Assembly: GCA_965217135.1 (NCBI GenBank)
Contig: OZ244249.1
Location: 4,340,001 to 4,404,000 of the forward strand
Length of the DNA: 64,000 nucleotides
Reading direction: 5' to 3'
Origin: HXMU1420-2 sp017643305
GTDB taxonomy: Bacteria > Pseudomonadota > Alphaproteobacteria > Rhodobacterales > Rhodobacteraceae
The first letter of the stretch is position 1. Each line of letters starts with the position of its first letter. Positions 17,527 through 25,741 of this stretch are shown here, piece by piece. Under the pieces are notes generated by a model, which saw only the letters and a list, made by a program, of their open reading frames with translations, ran no database searches and was not told the DNA's origin. Both the position numbers and the translations under genes were made by a program.

Positions 17527-18268
17527 TCGCGCAGCGCACGCCACAAAACGCCGAAAACTCCTCAGCAATCGCATGTGCTGCCACGCTCAGTAACTCGTCC
17601 CCAATCTCGGGTGTGGCCAGCGCAGAATGCGAGCCCACGCGACCATCTGGAAATGCCGCCCGATGGTCATCAGGAGGTCCATGCCTGTCGCCCGCATGCG
17701 TTTTAATGAACTCTGGTGACACTTGCTCCGGTGGGATTGCCGCCGCACCGACAGGTTTAGCGCCGTGAAGCGCCTGGGTGATCGCGACCTCTGACGGGGT
17801 GGCGTGCATACCTTCCCAATCGCCAAATCTTTCATGACGCAATTTGCCTACCGGCTCAGGGTCCCACCATGATCGCAAGGTCACTGCCCCTTGGGGCAGG
17901 TCAGCGATTGCTGCGCGGACTGGAGCGAGATTTGCGCCATGCCCATTCAAGATGAATACGCCTTTAAACCCCTGGGTCAGCAAACCGTCACACACCTGGC
18001 GAACAAGTTCCTGGGTCAGCGCAGGTGTGACCGATAAGGTGCCTGGAAAAGACGTGTTGAACGGTGCCGGAGTATAAGCGATTTCGGGTACGACGACCGC
18101 GTCGCAATGGTCGGCTGCAGCAATTGCGACGGCACGGGCACAAATGGCATCCGTGCCAACAAGGCCCATGGGGCCGTGCTGTTCGGTGGACCCAATCGGC
18201 AGGATGGCGCAGGCCCCAGCTTTGAGCCGGGCCTCTACCTCTGTCCAAGTCATCAGGCTAAGTTGCAA
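17519..18268 (-). CDS. creatininase-family amidohydrolase
   Basis: The 249-residue protein belongs to the creatininase/formamide hydrolase family. Metal-site residues are in GSTEQHGPMGLVGTD (Glu29, His31, Asp40), NGHGAN and GMHATPSEVAIT. Members cleave cyclic or linear amides, for example creatinine or formamides, using zinc, iron or manganese. The TTG at 18268 was chosen because homologues begin with the equivalent of MQLSLMTW; an ATG at 18253 is the alternative. It lies downstream of the binding protein gene on the same strand, past a good terminator, and convergent with the M29/NicX-like gene. A role in hydrolysing the ring-opened or amide product of this block is inferred. Confidence 0.85.
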   Translation of the reverse strand: MQLSLMTWTEVEARLKAGACAILPIGSTEQHGPMGLVGTDAICARAVAIAAADHCDAVVVPEIAYTPAPFNTSFPGTLSVTPALTQELVRQVCDGLLTQGFKGVFILNGHGANLAPVRAAIADLPQGAVTLRSWWDPEPVGKLRHERFGDWEGMHATPSEVAITQALHGAKPVGAAAIPPEQVSPEFIKTHAGDRHGPPDDHRAAFPDGRVGSHSALATPEIGDELLSVAAHAIAEEFSAFCGVRCATR

Positions 18269-18281
18269 GGCGACCGCTCAC

Positions 18282-18311
18282 AAAAAAGGGCGGGCCATTC
18301 TTGGCCCGCCC
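18282..18311 (-). terminator. rho-independent terminator after the binding protein gene
   Basis: On the minus strand GGGCGGGCCA and TGGCCCGCCC form a ten-base stem around a four-base loop, followed by six T. It lies 18 bases beyond the stop of the binding protein gene and just before the creatininase start. Confidence 0.85.
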
Positions 18312-18328
18312 CTGTCAATTCTTCGGGT

Positions 18329-19099
18329 TCAAAGGCCCCACTTGGCCTTGTTGGCATCAAAAAAGCCCTTGGCTTTCTTCAGTTTAACCCAGTTGTTTAC
18401 ATAGTTAATCCAAACCTGATCAGCCTGGGGAAGCAACATGGCGATCGGCGAAGGAGAGCGCGGTCCGGTGTCAGGCACACGAACCACTCCGAATTTCTCT
18501 TCCAGCGTTGAACCTTCGATGTTTGAGGTGATGAAAACATCTGCACGTCCCGCCAAGACTTCCTGGTAACCGCGGGCCGGAGCCTCAACCACCTTGATGT
18601 CCGCGTTCGGGAACCAATCACGCACAAGCTTTTCAAAAGTGGTGCCCAACGTCGTCGCAACTTTCACGCCAGGTTGGTTCACGCTTTCATAGCCAGAAAA
18701 GTTTCCGGCCTTGTCTGCTGTGGTAAATGGGAAAATTTCGACCGCTATATAGCTTTCAGAGAAACCTGCAGCCTTCATACGCGGAGGAGATATCGAAGCC
18801 GATCCGGTGATGTGGTACTGACCCGCAACCACCCCGTTCACCAGAGTTTTCCAATCAGTTGGCACAAACTCGACCTCAACGCCCAGATCCTTGGCCAATT
18901 CATTCATGATGTCGATATCAAACCCTTTGTAGGAATTTGTCGCCGGATCACGAACGGACATCGGGTTCCAATCACCTGTGGTGCCAACTTTCAGAACGCC
19001 GGAGTTCAAAATTTCATTCAGCGCGGATTGCGCCGTAGCGGCACCAGCCAACGTTAAGCCAACGGCAAGCGCGGCTGCAGTTTTTAGTATTCTCTTCAT
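18329..19099 (-). CDS. ABC transporter substrate-binding protein, polar amino acid type
   Basis: The 256-residue protein has a signal peptide ending GAATAQS and a family 3 solute-binding fold. Typical segments are LKVGTTGDWNPMSV, GFDIDIMNELAKDLGV and NGVVAGQYHITGSASIS. The start at 19099 has GGGGAGAG upstream. It is divergent from the ATPase-permease genes at 19215-20729, with 115 bases between, and they surely form one importer. Members bind polar amino acids or related small compounds; the ligand here is probably the substrate of the neighbouring oxygenase pathway. Confidence 0.9.
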   Translation of the reverse strand: MKRILKTAAALAVGLTLAGAATAQSALNEILNSGVLKVGTTGDWNPMSVRDPATNSYKGFDIDIMNELAKDLGVEVEFVPTDWKTLVNGVVAGQYHITGSASISPPRMKAAGFSESYIAVEIFPFTTADKAGNFSGYESVNQPGVKVATTLGTTFEKLVRDWFPNADIKVVEAPARGYQEVLAGRADVFITSNIEGSTLEEKFGVVRVPDTGPRSPSPIAMLLPQADQVWINYVNNWVKLKKAKGFFDANKAKWGL

Positions 19100-19214
19100 G
19101 GTGTCTCTCCCCATCATTCGAAGTCGTTTATTATATTTGACAGCACATAATCGCTTGAGGCGGTGGATTGATCAAGTAAGCTCTTGGTCGGACGTGAGAC
19201 GACAGGGGCCAAGC

Positions 19215-19958
19215 TTGACGACAGACACCGCAATCGAATTGGTCGATGTGAACAAGTGGTTTGGCGATTTCCACGTTTTAAAGGATATTAACCTTACGGT
19301 TGGTTCTGGAGAAAAGGTCGTCATTTGCGGGCCCTCTGGCTCAGGCAAATCCACGGTCGTGCGCTGCGTTAACCGGCTGGAAGAACATCAATCAGGTACC
19401 ATTCGGCTGTATGGACAAGAGTTGACCAACGACCCGAAGTCGACTGCCTCAATCCAGGGCGAGGTTGGGATGGTGTTTCAGCAGTTCAACCTGTTTCCTC
19501 ACCTCAGCGTTCTCGACAACTTAACACTTGGTCCGATGAAGGCGCGGGGGCTCAGTCGGTCTGAAGCCGAAGAGCGTGCGCGCCATTATCTTGAGCGTGT
19601 GCGCATTCCCGATCAAGCGGCGAAGATGCCAAAACAACTATCGGGTGGACAGCAGCAAAGGGTAGCGATTGCCCGTTCGCTTTGCATGGAACCCAAGGTC
19701 CTTTTGTTTGACGAACCAACTTCGGCACTGGACCCAGAGATGATTTCTGAGGTTCTGGACGTCATGGTTGAACTGGCGGTCGAGGGAATGACCATGATCG
19801 TAGTGACCCATGAGATGGGCTTTGCACGTAAGGTAGCCGATCAGATGGTTTTTATGGATCACGGAGAAATCGTGGAGCAATCAAAGCCAGATGACTTTTT
19901 TGCCAATCCAAAAACAGAGCGCTGCAAGACGTTTCTCAGTCAAATTCTGCAGCACTGA
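19215..19958 (+). CDS. ABC transporter ATP-binding protein, polar amino acid type
   Basis: The 247-residue ATPase has Walker A GPSGSGKST, Q-loop MVFQQFNLFPH, signature LSGGQQQRVAIARSL, Walker B VLLFDEPTSALDP and the switch histidine in VVTHEMGFA. This is the GlnQ/HisP pattern. The start is inferred to be the TTG at 19215, with AGGGG six bases before it; upstream in-frame ATGs at 18978 and 19098 would read back into the divergent binding protein gene. It is followed by its permease after nine bases. Confidence 0.88.
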   Translation: MTTDTAIELVDVNKWFGDFHVLKDINLTVGSGEKVVICGPSGSGKSTVVRCVNRLEEHQSGTIRLYGQELTNDPKSTASIQGEVGMVFQQFNLFPHLSVLDNLTLGPMKARGLSRSEAEERARHYLERVRIPDQAAKMPKQLSGGQQQRVAIARSLCMEPKVLLFDEPTSALDPEMISEVLDVMVELAVEGMTMIVVTHEMGFARKVADQMVFMDHGEIVEQSKPDDFFANPKTERCKTFLSQILQH

Positions 19959-19967
19959 GGGGCAGGC

Positions 19968-20729
19968 ATGAAACGAATTGTCCTTCTGATATTTGCACTG
20001 CTTTTTCTAAGTTCCTGTTCATCCTCCGGCAGCTGGGGATGGTATGTAATTGATCCGCGGACACCTGGCGGATGGACGAACATCAAGTTTCTGATCTCAG
20101 GTATGGGGGCGACGATCTCGATCTCCGTTATCGCTGCTGTCTGTTCAATAGTGATCGGCCTTATTGTCGCTTTGCCAGGCCAGTCGGCGAACCGCTGGCT
20201 TCGGCTGGTCAACCGCGTGTACGTTGAGTTCATCCGCTCAATCCCCCTTCTGCCTATGCTCTTTTGGGTCTTCTACGGATTGCCGATAATTTTCCGATCC
20301 ATCGGCCTCAACATCCCGATCGACCCGTTTTGGGGCGCGGTAATCACGCTTGCGATTTCGGACAGCGCCTTCACCGCGGAAATTTATCGCTCTGGGATTC
20401 AGTCTATCGCAAGAGGGCAATCAGAGGCAGCGCAGACCGTTGGGCTGAACTACTTCCAAACGATGCGCTATGTGATCTTGCCGCAAGCCATCCGCCGCAT
20501 TCTGCCACCCTTGGCAAATCAGTTCATCTACATCGTAAAGATGAGCGCATTTGCTTCGGTGATTGGCATGCAGGAACTTACGCGCCGGGCAAATGAACTT
20601 GTGGTCACGGAATACCGACCGCTGGAACTCTATACTTTGTTAATCCTTGAATACCTTGTCCTTGTTCTTTTCATCAGTGCAGGCGTTCGGTGGCTAGAAA
20701 GAAAAATGGGTTCAGACGAGAGGGTCTAG
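19968..20729 (+). CDS. ABC transporter permease, polar amino acid type, lipoprotein-like N terminus
   Basis: The 253-residue protein is a HisM/GlnP-type permease with the EAA loop GQSEAAQTVGLNYFQTMRYV and about five membrane segments. Its first 20 residues (MKRIVLLIFALLFLSSCSSS) look like a lipoprotein signal with an LSSC lipobox, and the next segment GWGWYVIDPR leads into the usual first membrane helix. I have seen this N-terminal form in related alphaproteobacterial permeases, so it may be a subfamily trait. The gene is packed between its ATPase (nine bases) and the AhpD-like gene (three bases). Confidence 0.88.
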   Translation: MKRIVLLIFALLFLSSCSSSGSWGWYVIDPRTPGGWTNIKFLISGMGATISISVIAAVCSIVIGLIVALPGQSANRWLRLVNRVYVEFIRSIPLLPMLFWVFYGLPIIFRSIGLNIPIDPFWGAVITLAISDSAFTAEIYRSGIQSIARGQSEAAQTVGLNYFQTMRYVILPQAIRRILPPLANQFIYIVKMSAFASVIGMQELTRRANELVVTEYRPLELYTLLILEYLVLVLFISAGVRWLERKMGSDERV

Positions 20730-20732
20730 GGA

Positions 20733-21077
20733 ATGGACTGGAAAGATTTCATGGCCGAAACCGAGGCCAACCTTGCCACGCTTTCGAATGAAATACCCGA
20801 AACGGTGAGGGGCTTTGGCATCATGGGCAAGGCCGCCAAAACCAATGGCGCGTTGAGTGAGAAGACCAAGGAATTTATCGCTCTGGGTATTGCGATTGCA
20901 ACCCGGTGCGATAGCTGCATCGGGTTTCACGTGCGATCCCTGGTGCGTTTGGGCGCGACACGCGAGGAATTTTGCGAAGCACTGGCAATGTCCACCTTTA
21001 TGGGCGGCGGACCATCCTATGCGTTTAGTGCCAAGGCCCTCAAAGCCTATGACCTGTATTTGGAGGAACAGAGGTGA
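20733..21077 (+). CDS. carboxymuconolactone decarboxylase/AhpD-family protein
   Basis: The 114-residue protein is a single CMD domain. The redox motif is complete: Cys59-x-x-Cys62 with His66 (RCDSCIGFHVRSL), as in AhpD. Such small proteins act as peroxidases or reductants and often accompany oxygenase pathways. It starts three bases after the permease and overlaps the Rieske oxygenase gene by four bases (GTGA), which fixes it in the same transcript. Confidence 0.9.
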   Translation: MDWKDFMAETEANLATLSNEIPETVRGFGIMGKAAKTNGALSEKTKEFIALGIAIATRCDSCIGFHVRSLVRLGATREEFCEALAMSTFMGGGPSYAFSAKALKAYDLYLEEQR

Positions 21078-22129
21078 GGCCAAATCTTGCGGGATCTGAG
21101 GGCTTTGCACGGAACCATTGGTATGTTGCAGGGCTGACAGAAGATTTTGGGCGATTTCTGACCCCGTTGAAAATGCTGGGCGATGATGTGGTGATTTTTC
21201 GGGATACTTCGGATAATCCGGTCGCGCTTGAAGATGCCTGCCCCCATCGCAAACTGCCACTATCAAAGGGCTCGATAGAAGGCGACCATGTGGTCTGCGG
21301 CTATCACGGGCTAACCTTTGACTGTTCCGGCGACTGCGTGATTGCGCCGACGCAACTTGATAACCCACCTCGACGTGCTGCTGTGCATTCTTATCCAGCC
21401 AGGGACCAGTGGGGTTTTTTGTGGATTTGGATGGGAGAAGCGGAACCCGGACCGATCATCGATATTCCAAATTTCGACAACCCAAGCTGGGCGCGAACGC
21501 CCAAAGGCGCGATGTCGATGGAGGCACACTACCTTTACATCATCGACAATCTTTTGGACCCAAGCCACGTGGCCTGGGTCCATTTAACCTCATTCGCAGG
21601 TGCAGGAACTGACAATCGGCCGCTCGATTTAGAAGACATCGACCATGGGGTAATCGTATCTCGATGGATTTTTGATGAACCCCCGCCGCCCTACTATAAG
21701 GAAATGCTGCCCTTCGGAGAGACTTGCGACCGCAAGCAGCATTACGAATGCCGTCTACCCGCGACTGCAATCAACATGTCGGTTTACACGCCAACTGGCG
21801 AAGGGGGGCCGGAAAAGCCTGTGTCGCCAAATGCCTTTGTCAACATCTCTTACAACTTCATTACTCCAATTGACCAAACCTCCTCGCGCTACTTCTGGTT
21901 CCAGCACCGGAACATGCATGCAGACGATGTGTCATTATCGGCACGAATGTTTGAGGGTGCAAAAACAGCCTTTCTGGAAGACAAAGACGTGCTGGAAAAT
22001 GTCCAAAAAGGCATGGCGGGCAGGCGAGGAAATTACCTGAATCTGGCATTGGATGCGGGCGCTATGCGTTTTCGTGCCAAGCTTGCACGCGACATCGGGC
22101 CAAGCCCCCTAGATATGAACGAGAACTGA
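21074..22129 (+). CDS. Rieske non-haem iron oxygenase, VanA-like
   Basis: The 351-residue protein has an N-terminal Rieske domain with Cys56-x-His58 (ACPHRK) and Cys75-x-x-His78 (VCGYHGL), and a C-terminal catalytic domain with Asp158, Asp162, His165 and His170 (DNLLDPSHVAWVH) as bridging and mononuclear iron residues. The length and lack of a beta subunit place it with the vanillate O-demethylase/phenoxybenzoate dioxygenase type, many of which remove O- or N-methyl groups. It needs a ferredoxin reductase, and none is encoded nearby. The start is GTG at 21074, coupled to the AhpD-like gene. It probably performs the first oxidation of the imported compound. Confidence 0.88.
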   Translation: MRPNLAGSEGFARNHWYVAGLTEDFGRFLTPLKMLGDDVVIFRDTSDNPVALEDACPHRKLPLSKGSIEGDHVVCGYHGLTFDCSGDCVIAPTQLDNPPRRAAVHSYPARDQWGFLWIWMGEAEPGPIIDIPNFDNPSWARTPKGAMSMEAHYLYIIDNLLDPSHVAWVHLTSFAGAGTDNRPLDLEDIDHGVIVSRWIFDEPPPPYYKEMLPFGETCDRKQHYECRLPATAINMSVYTPTGEGGPEKPVSPNAFVNISYNFITPIDQTSSRYFWFQHRNMHADDVSLSARMFEGAKTAFLEDKDVLENVQKGMAGRRGNYLNLALDAGAMRFRAKLARDIGPSPLDMNEN

Positions 22130-22130
22130 T

Positions 22131-22712
22131 ATGACCGCTTGGATAAAGATGGTTTCAGATGAAGACGCTGGGCCCCGTTTGCGGGAACTACTGGATCATT
22201 CGCGGACACCGCATGGAACGGTTGACACGGTAATGCGTGTCCATTCCCTGCGGCCGGAAACAATGAACGGTCACGTTACTCTGTACCGCTCAGTACTTCA
22301 CTCTGAAGAAAACCAAGTGCCTTTTTGGTTTCTAGAGGTCGTGGCCAGCTACACTTCTATACTTAACGATTGCACCTATTCTTTGACGCATCACTTTATG
22401 AACGTTCGCAATTTGCTCAGGGATCAGCCGCGAAGCGATCGCATTTTTGTCGCCTTGAAGGCTCATCGTCCGGAGGACGAATTCGAAGGCAAGGAACTTG
22501 CGCTGCTGAGGTATGCAGCAAAGTTGACAACGTCGGTCGGCAAGATGGTGAAATCAGACTTCGAAGCCTTGAAAATCGCCGGTTGCGACGATGGTGAGAT
22601 ATTGGAAGTGAACCAAGTTTGTGCCTATTTCAATTATTCGAACCGCCTGCTCAATGGGTTGGGGTGTACGACAGAGGGTGATCAGATCGGCTATTACAAA
22701 GGCGACGATTAA
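22131..22712 (+). CDS. AhpD/peroxidase-related protein
   Basis: The 193-residue protein resembles the longer CMD-like proteins annotated as peroxidase-related. The expected redox pair is reduced to one cysteine: Cys81-x-x-Ser84 with His87 (LNDCTYSLTHHF), so a two-cysteine mechanism is not available. It starts one base after the Rieske oxygenase stop and is the last gene of the block. Its role is unknown; it may bind or process the oxygenase product, or protect the iron enzyme. Confidence 0.72.
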   Translation: MTAWIKMVSDEDAGPRLRELLDHSRTPHGTVDTVMRVHSLRPETMNGHVTLYRSVLHSEENQVPFWFLEVVASYTSILNDCTYSLTHHFMNVRNLLRDQPRSDRIFVALKAHRPEDEFEGKELALLRYAAKLTTSVGKMVKSDFEALKIAGCDDGEILEVNQVCAYFNYSNRLLNGLGCTTEGDQIGYYKGDD

Positions 22713-23294
22713 GTTCATCTAGTAATTTGATTTAGGATTTTGCGATTCCCGAAGGAATACCACAAATCGTTGGACCAAACTTCTAGGTCCATTCTTGGGT
22801 CCATTTAGTCGTTAGCTTGTCCCGTCAGCACTGCGTGCATTAGTGACGGTGTAGGTTTTGCCGATTACAAGTCGAACGCGACGGGGTAAATTGACTTCAG
22901 ACCACGAACGACAGCCTTCGACAAATTTGCAGCTGCGATTGAGTTGCGGACCAACCCGTCATTCATGTCTTGGTTGCCGACCAGAATCTCTGGCCCGGCG
23001 TAGAGCTTGAGCATGTAAACGAATGCTGCAGGGCAGCTTGCGCAGCGCCGACCTTGATCAGCTGCGCCGCCAATTGGCAGGCTGGGAGGACGTCAGAATT
23101 TTCTCGGCGCCTTAACCGCTCCTGCCGTTCGTCGCGTTCTCTGATTTCATCTCCAGTTAGTACCAATGCGGGCATATGTGATGATCGTTTTAGGCGCCGT
23201 TTGGCCGGTAATGACCTCTAAAAACAGATAAATAGCGGGATTGGTCCTATGCGCACTGGGAAACCGTCGCTGGACCTTGTATCGGGGAGAGATG
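22713..23294. other. intergenic region with a possible broken gene
   Basis: No intact gene is seen in these 582 bases. Around 22785-22808 the words GGACC and GGTCCA occur repeatedly. The minus strand carries the possible pseudogene listed separately at 22865-23175. No terminator of good quality follows the 22712 stop. Confidence 0.4.
22865..23175 (-). pseudogene. possible frameshifted gene remnant
   Basis: On the minus strand an open frame begins at 23175 with MPALVLTGDEIRERDERQER. A different frame near 23012 carries a protein-like stretch, YMLKLYAGPEILVGNQDMND, that ends at a TAA at 22865. The two could be one gene split by a frameshift in a GC-rich stretch near 23020-23060. I do not recognise the family, and a chance pair of frames cannot be ruled out. 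Confidence 0.25.
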
Positions 23295-25184
23295 ATGGAA
23301 GCGACGATACTGACGTTCGAGATGATGGTCGTCCTTGGGCTGCTTGCCCTCACCGTATTTCTGTTTGTTTCTGAAATTGTCCGCATTGATTTGGCCGCGA
23401 TCCTTGTGCTGGTGATCCTTGGCGCGCTCAGCACACTGCCCGGGCTCGAAACCCTTGCCGATCGGACCCGACTGTTTTCGGGATTTTCGTCAAACGCTGT
23501 AATCTCAATCATCGCGGTGATGATCATCGGGGCTGGTCTGGATAAGACCGGCCTGATGTCCAAAGTTGCAAGCCTTATCCTTAAACGCGGTGGAACGACG
23601 GAGGCGCGGATTATTCCAATCGTCTCTGGAACAGTTGGCCTCATCAGCTCTTTCATGCAGAACGTCGGGGCAGCGGCACTGTTCTTGCCGGTCATCAGCC
23701 GGATCTCGGCCCGAACCGAAATACCGATGAGCCGCCTCGCGATGCCAATGGGGTTCTGCGCGATCCTGGGTGGAACGATTACGATGGTCGGGTCCTCGCC
23801 CCTCATCCTGCTCAATGATCTGTTGATCTCAGCGAACCAAACCTTGCCGACCGATCAACAGATGGAGACCTTTGGCCTCTTTTCGGTCACTCCGATCGGC
23901 ATCATGCTGGTGCTGACCGGCGTGCTCTACTTCGTCACTCTGGGGCGCTGGACCTTGCCGGGCAAACGGGGCCGGGGTGAAGACGCAGGTGCCGCTCGGT
24001 CCATGCAGACCTATGTCGAGAACACCTATGGACTGCGTGCAGATAAGTTCGAAGTGCGCGTACCAGAAGGTTCGATCCTGATCGGTCAGACACTCTCGGA
24101 TATTATGGTCGCGCACCACATCTATATCCTGGGCACCTCATACAGGGGCCACAAGGTTATTGCGCCTATGGCGGATACCGTGATCGAGGCCCCTGCACGC
24201 TTGGCTGTTCTTGGGTTGCGCAGGGTGCTGCAGGACGAATTCGCAGAGCCTTACGGTCTTGAAATCTTACCGGAACTTGACGTATTTGCCGATGATTTTG
24301 CGGCGACGGAGTCAGGTGTTGCCGAAGTGGTCGTTCCTCCGGGTTCCACAGTCATTGGCAAAAGCCCGATGGAACTTCGCCTGCGTCAAACTCATGGTCT
24401 GTCGATTCTCGCTATTCATCGTGGCGAAGAAACGATGAGCCATGTCGAAACCGAAGATCATGTCGCAACTCATATCGGCGAGGTTAAGCTGCAGGCGGGC
24501 GATACACTGGTTGTCCACGTTCAATGGGACCGGCTCACGCGAATGAAATCCGATCAGAATTTCGTTGTGGTGACATCGGACTTCCCACAAGAAGAACTGC
24601 GGCCGCATAAGATCAACTGGGCCTTGGGCTTCTTCCTGATGACGCTTGGATTGATATTATTCACGGACATTCTGTTGTCGCTCGCTTTGCTTGCAGGGGC
24701 TGTCGGCATGATCCTGTCGCGGGTGCTTTCGATCGACGAAGCCTATGGTGCGGTCAGTTGGAGCACGGTCTTTTTGCTGGCATCCCTGATCCCATTAGGT
24801 CAAGCCGTGCAGAACACCGGAACGGCTGCCTGGATCGCAGAGCAGATCCTGTCGTTTCTCGACGGGTGGCCGCTCTGGTCTTTGCAGGCCGGTCTGGCGA
24901 TTCTTGCGACAGTCTTCACACTTGTGATGTCAAACGTTGGCGCGACCGTGTTGCTCGTACCACTAGCGATCTCCATCGCGATCTCGGCAGGAGGTGATCC
25001 TGCGATATTCGCCTTGACCGTAGCGATTTCGACCTCCAACTCCTTTTTGATCCCGACGCATCAGGTCAATGCCTTAATCATGGGGCCTGCAGGCTACCGG
25101 GTTGTCGATTTTATCCGCTCAGGCGGGATTATGACCGTGCTCTTCCTGATCGTCTCCATCAGCGGTCTGACGATCTTCTTCTAG
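23295..25184 (+). CDS. SLC13-family permease with two RCK_C domains
   Basis: The 629-residue inner membrane protein has about 11-12 hydrophobic segments in two halves, separated by a soluble region at roughly 200-400 that contains two RCK_C/TrkA_C-type domains (each with the FEVRVPEGSILIGQTLSD or VVVPPGSTVIGKSPMELRL pattern). The repeated SNVGAT and QNVGAA motifs are the anion-binding loops of the divalent anion:sodium symporter family. Relatives carry sulfate, dicarboxylates or other anions; the substrate is not known. The start was set at the ATG at 23295, five bases after GGGAGA; the ATG at 23292 is the alternative. It is a single gene with no regulator beside it. Confidence 0.88.
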   Translation: MEATILTFEMMVVLGLLALTVFLFVSEIVRIDLAAILVLVILGALSTLPGLETLADRTRLFSGFSSNAVISIIAVMIIGAGLDKTGLMSKVASLILKRGGTTEARIIPIVSGTVGLISSFMQNVGAAALFLPVISRISARTEIPMSRLAMPMGFCAILGGTITMVGSSPLILLNDLLISANQTLPTDQQMETFGLFSVTPIGIMLVLTGVLYFVTLGRWTLPGKRGRGEDAGAARSMQTYVENTYGLRADKFEVRVPEGSILIGQTLSDIMVAHHIYILGTSYRGHKVIAPMADTVIEAPARLAVLGLRRVLQDEFAEPYGLEILPELDVFADDFAATESGVAEVVVPPGSTVIGKSPMELRLRQTHGLSILAIHRGEETMSHVETEDHVATHIGEVKLQAGDTLVVHVQWDRLTRMKSDQNFVVVTSDFPQEELRPHKINWALGFFLMTLGLILFTDILLSLALLAGAVGMILSRVLSIDEAYGAVSWSTVFLLASLIPLGQAVQNTGTAAWIAEQILSFLDGWPLWSLQAGLAILATVFTLVMSNVGATVLLVPLAISIAISAGGDPAIFALTVAISTSNSFLIPTHQVNALIMGPAGYRVVDFIRSGGIMTVLFLIVSISGLTIFF

Positions 25185-25240
25185 GACGGATCTGTTTGAA
25201 ACCTTATCGTTGCATCGCCACGGAGTGAGCAGTGACGTGC

Positions 25241-25400
25241 CCCCACCTGAGTGGTCCAGTTTGATTGTTGGTGCATGACTGGCCTTTGGTCCATCTGGAC
25301 GATGGTTTCCGGAGCAGGTGGGCGGTCGCCCAAAGCACTGTGGGGTCGTTTGGTGTTGTAGTGTGTCCTCCATTGTTCGATCAGGATCGGCGCTCATCTG
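25241..25400 (-). mobile_element. IS3-family right-end remnant with orfB C terminus
   Basis: The minus strand encodes ILIEQWRTHYNTKRPHSALG followed by DRPPAPETIVQMDQRPVMH, the conserved C-terminal end of IS3-group transposase OrfB. A stop codon lies shortly before it, and the DDE core is missing. The outer end, CCCCCACCTGAGTGGTCCA near 25241, resembles the terminal repeat at the other remnant (about 2388), sharing CTGA and TGGTCCA. The element is dead. Its lower-coordinate end is the IS terminus, so it points opposite to the left-end remnant at 2386-2566. Confidence 0.75.
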
Positions 25401-25546
25401 TGCTCGACGTAAGACGCGCGGCCAAGTTCATACGCCTGAGCATTTATTGCAGAGATTAACCCTGCAAGCAGGCCCGTGACGGAAGTCAGTGTTCTCCTCA
25501 CTCAGGCCAAGGCCTTTGATAAACTCCAAGACGGATGGAGAGCGTG

Positions 25547-25568
25547 CTTGTAACGGAAGGGTTACAAG
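25547..25568. repeat. perfect hairpin in the IS-flanking region
   Basis: CTTGTAAC and GTTACAAG form a perfect eight-base inverted repeat around GGAAGG. It is followed at 25600-25640 by a second, bulged inverted repeat built on CAGACGC and GCGTCTG. Neither has a T run that would make it a clear terminator. Confidence 0.5.
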
Positions 25569-25612
25569 AAGTTTCGAGACGTATTGAAAACCCGGATCGT
25601 CAGACGCCCGCC

Positions 25613-25741
25613 TCAGGTCCCTCTCTGAGGCGTCTGCCGCCGCTGTGCGATCTGCTGCAGAGGGGCGTCTGAGTTGAGAAGGGCAACGACCTCACGCCAC
25701 TTTTTGGACTGCGGTAATGTCCCCAGCCGAATGTGGCCCAT
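25613..25741 (-). CDS. short conserved-looking protein, probably truncated
   Basis: A 42-residue frame starts at the ATG at 25741 with a strong GGAGGA four bases upstream. It begins MGHIRLGTLPQSKKWREVVA, which I recall as the opening of a longer conserved hypothetical protein in Rhodobacteraceae. The frame ends at 25613 soon after IAQRRQTPQR, inside the bulged hairpin, so the gene is probably cut short by a rearrangement or a frameshift. It lies between the IS3 remnant and tRNA-Lys. Confidence 0.4.
   Translation of the reverse strand: MGHIRLGTLPQSKKWREVVALLNSDAPLQQIAQRRQTPQRGT

Noticed and set aside
23295..25184. Sulfate or sulfite transporter serving the CuyA-like lyase
   Set aside because: SLC13 proteins with RCK_C domains carry several anions and the gene is not linked to the lyase operon.
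25547..25680. CRISPR-like or integron repeat array
   Set aside because: The GCGTCTG words are unevenly spaced and part of two hairpins; there are no regular repeats and spacers.
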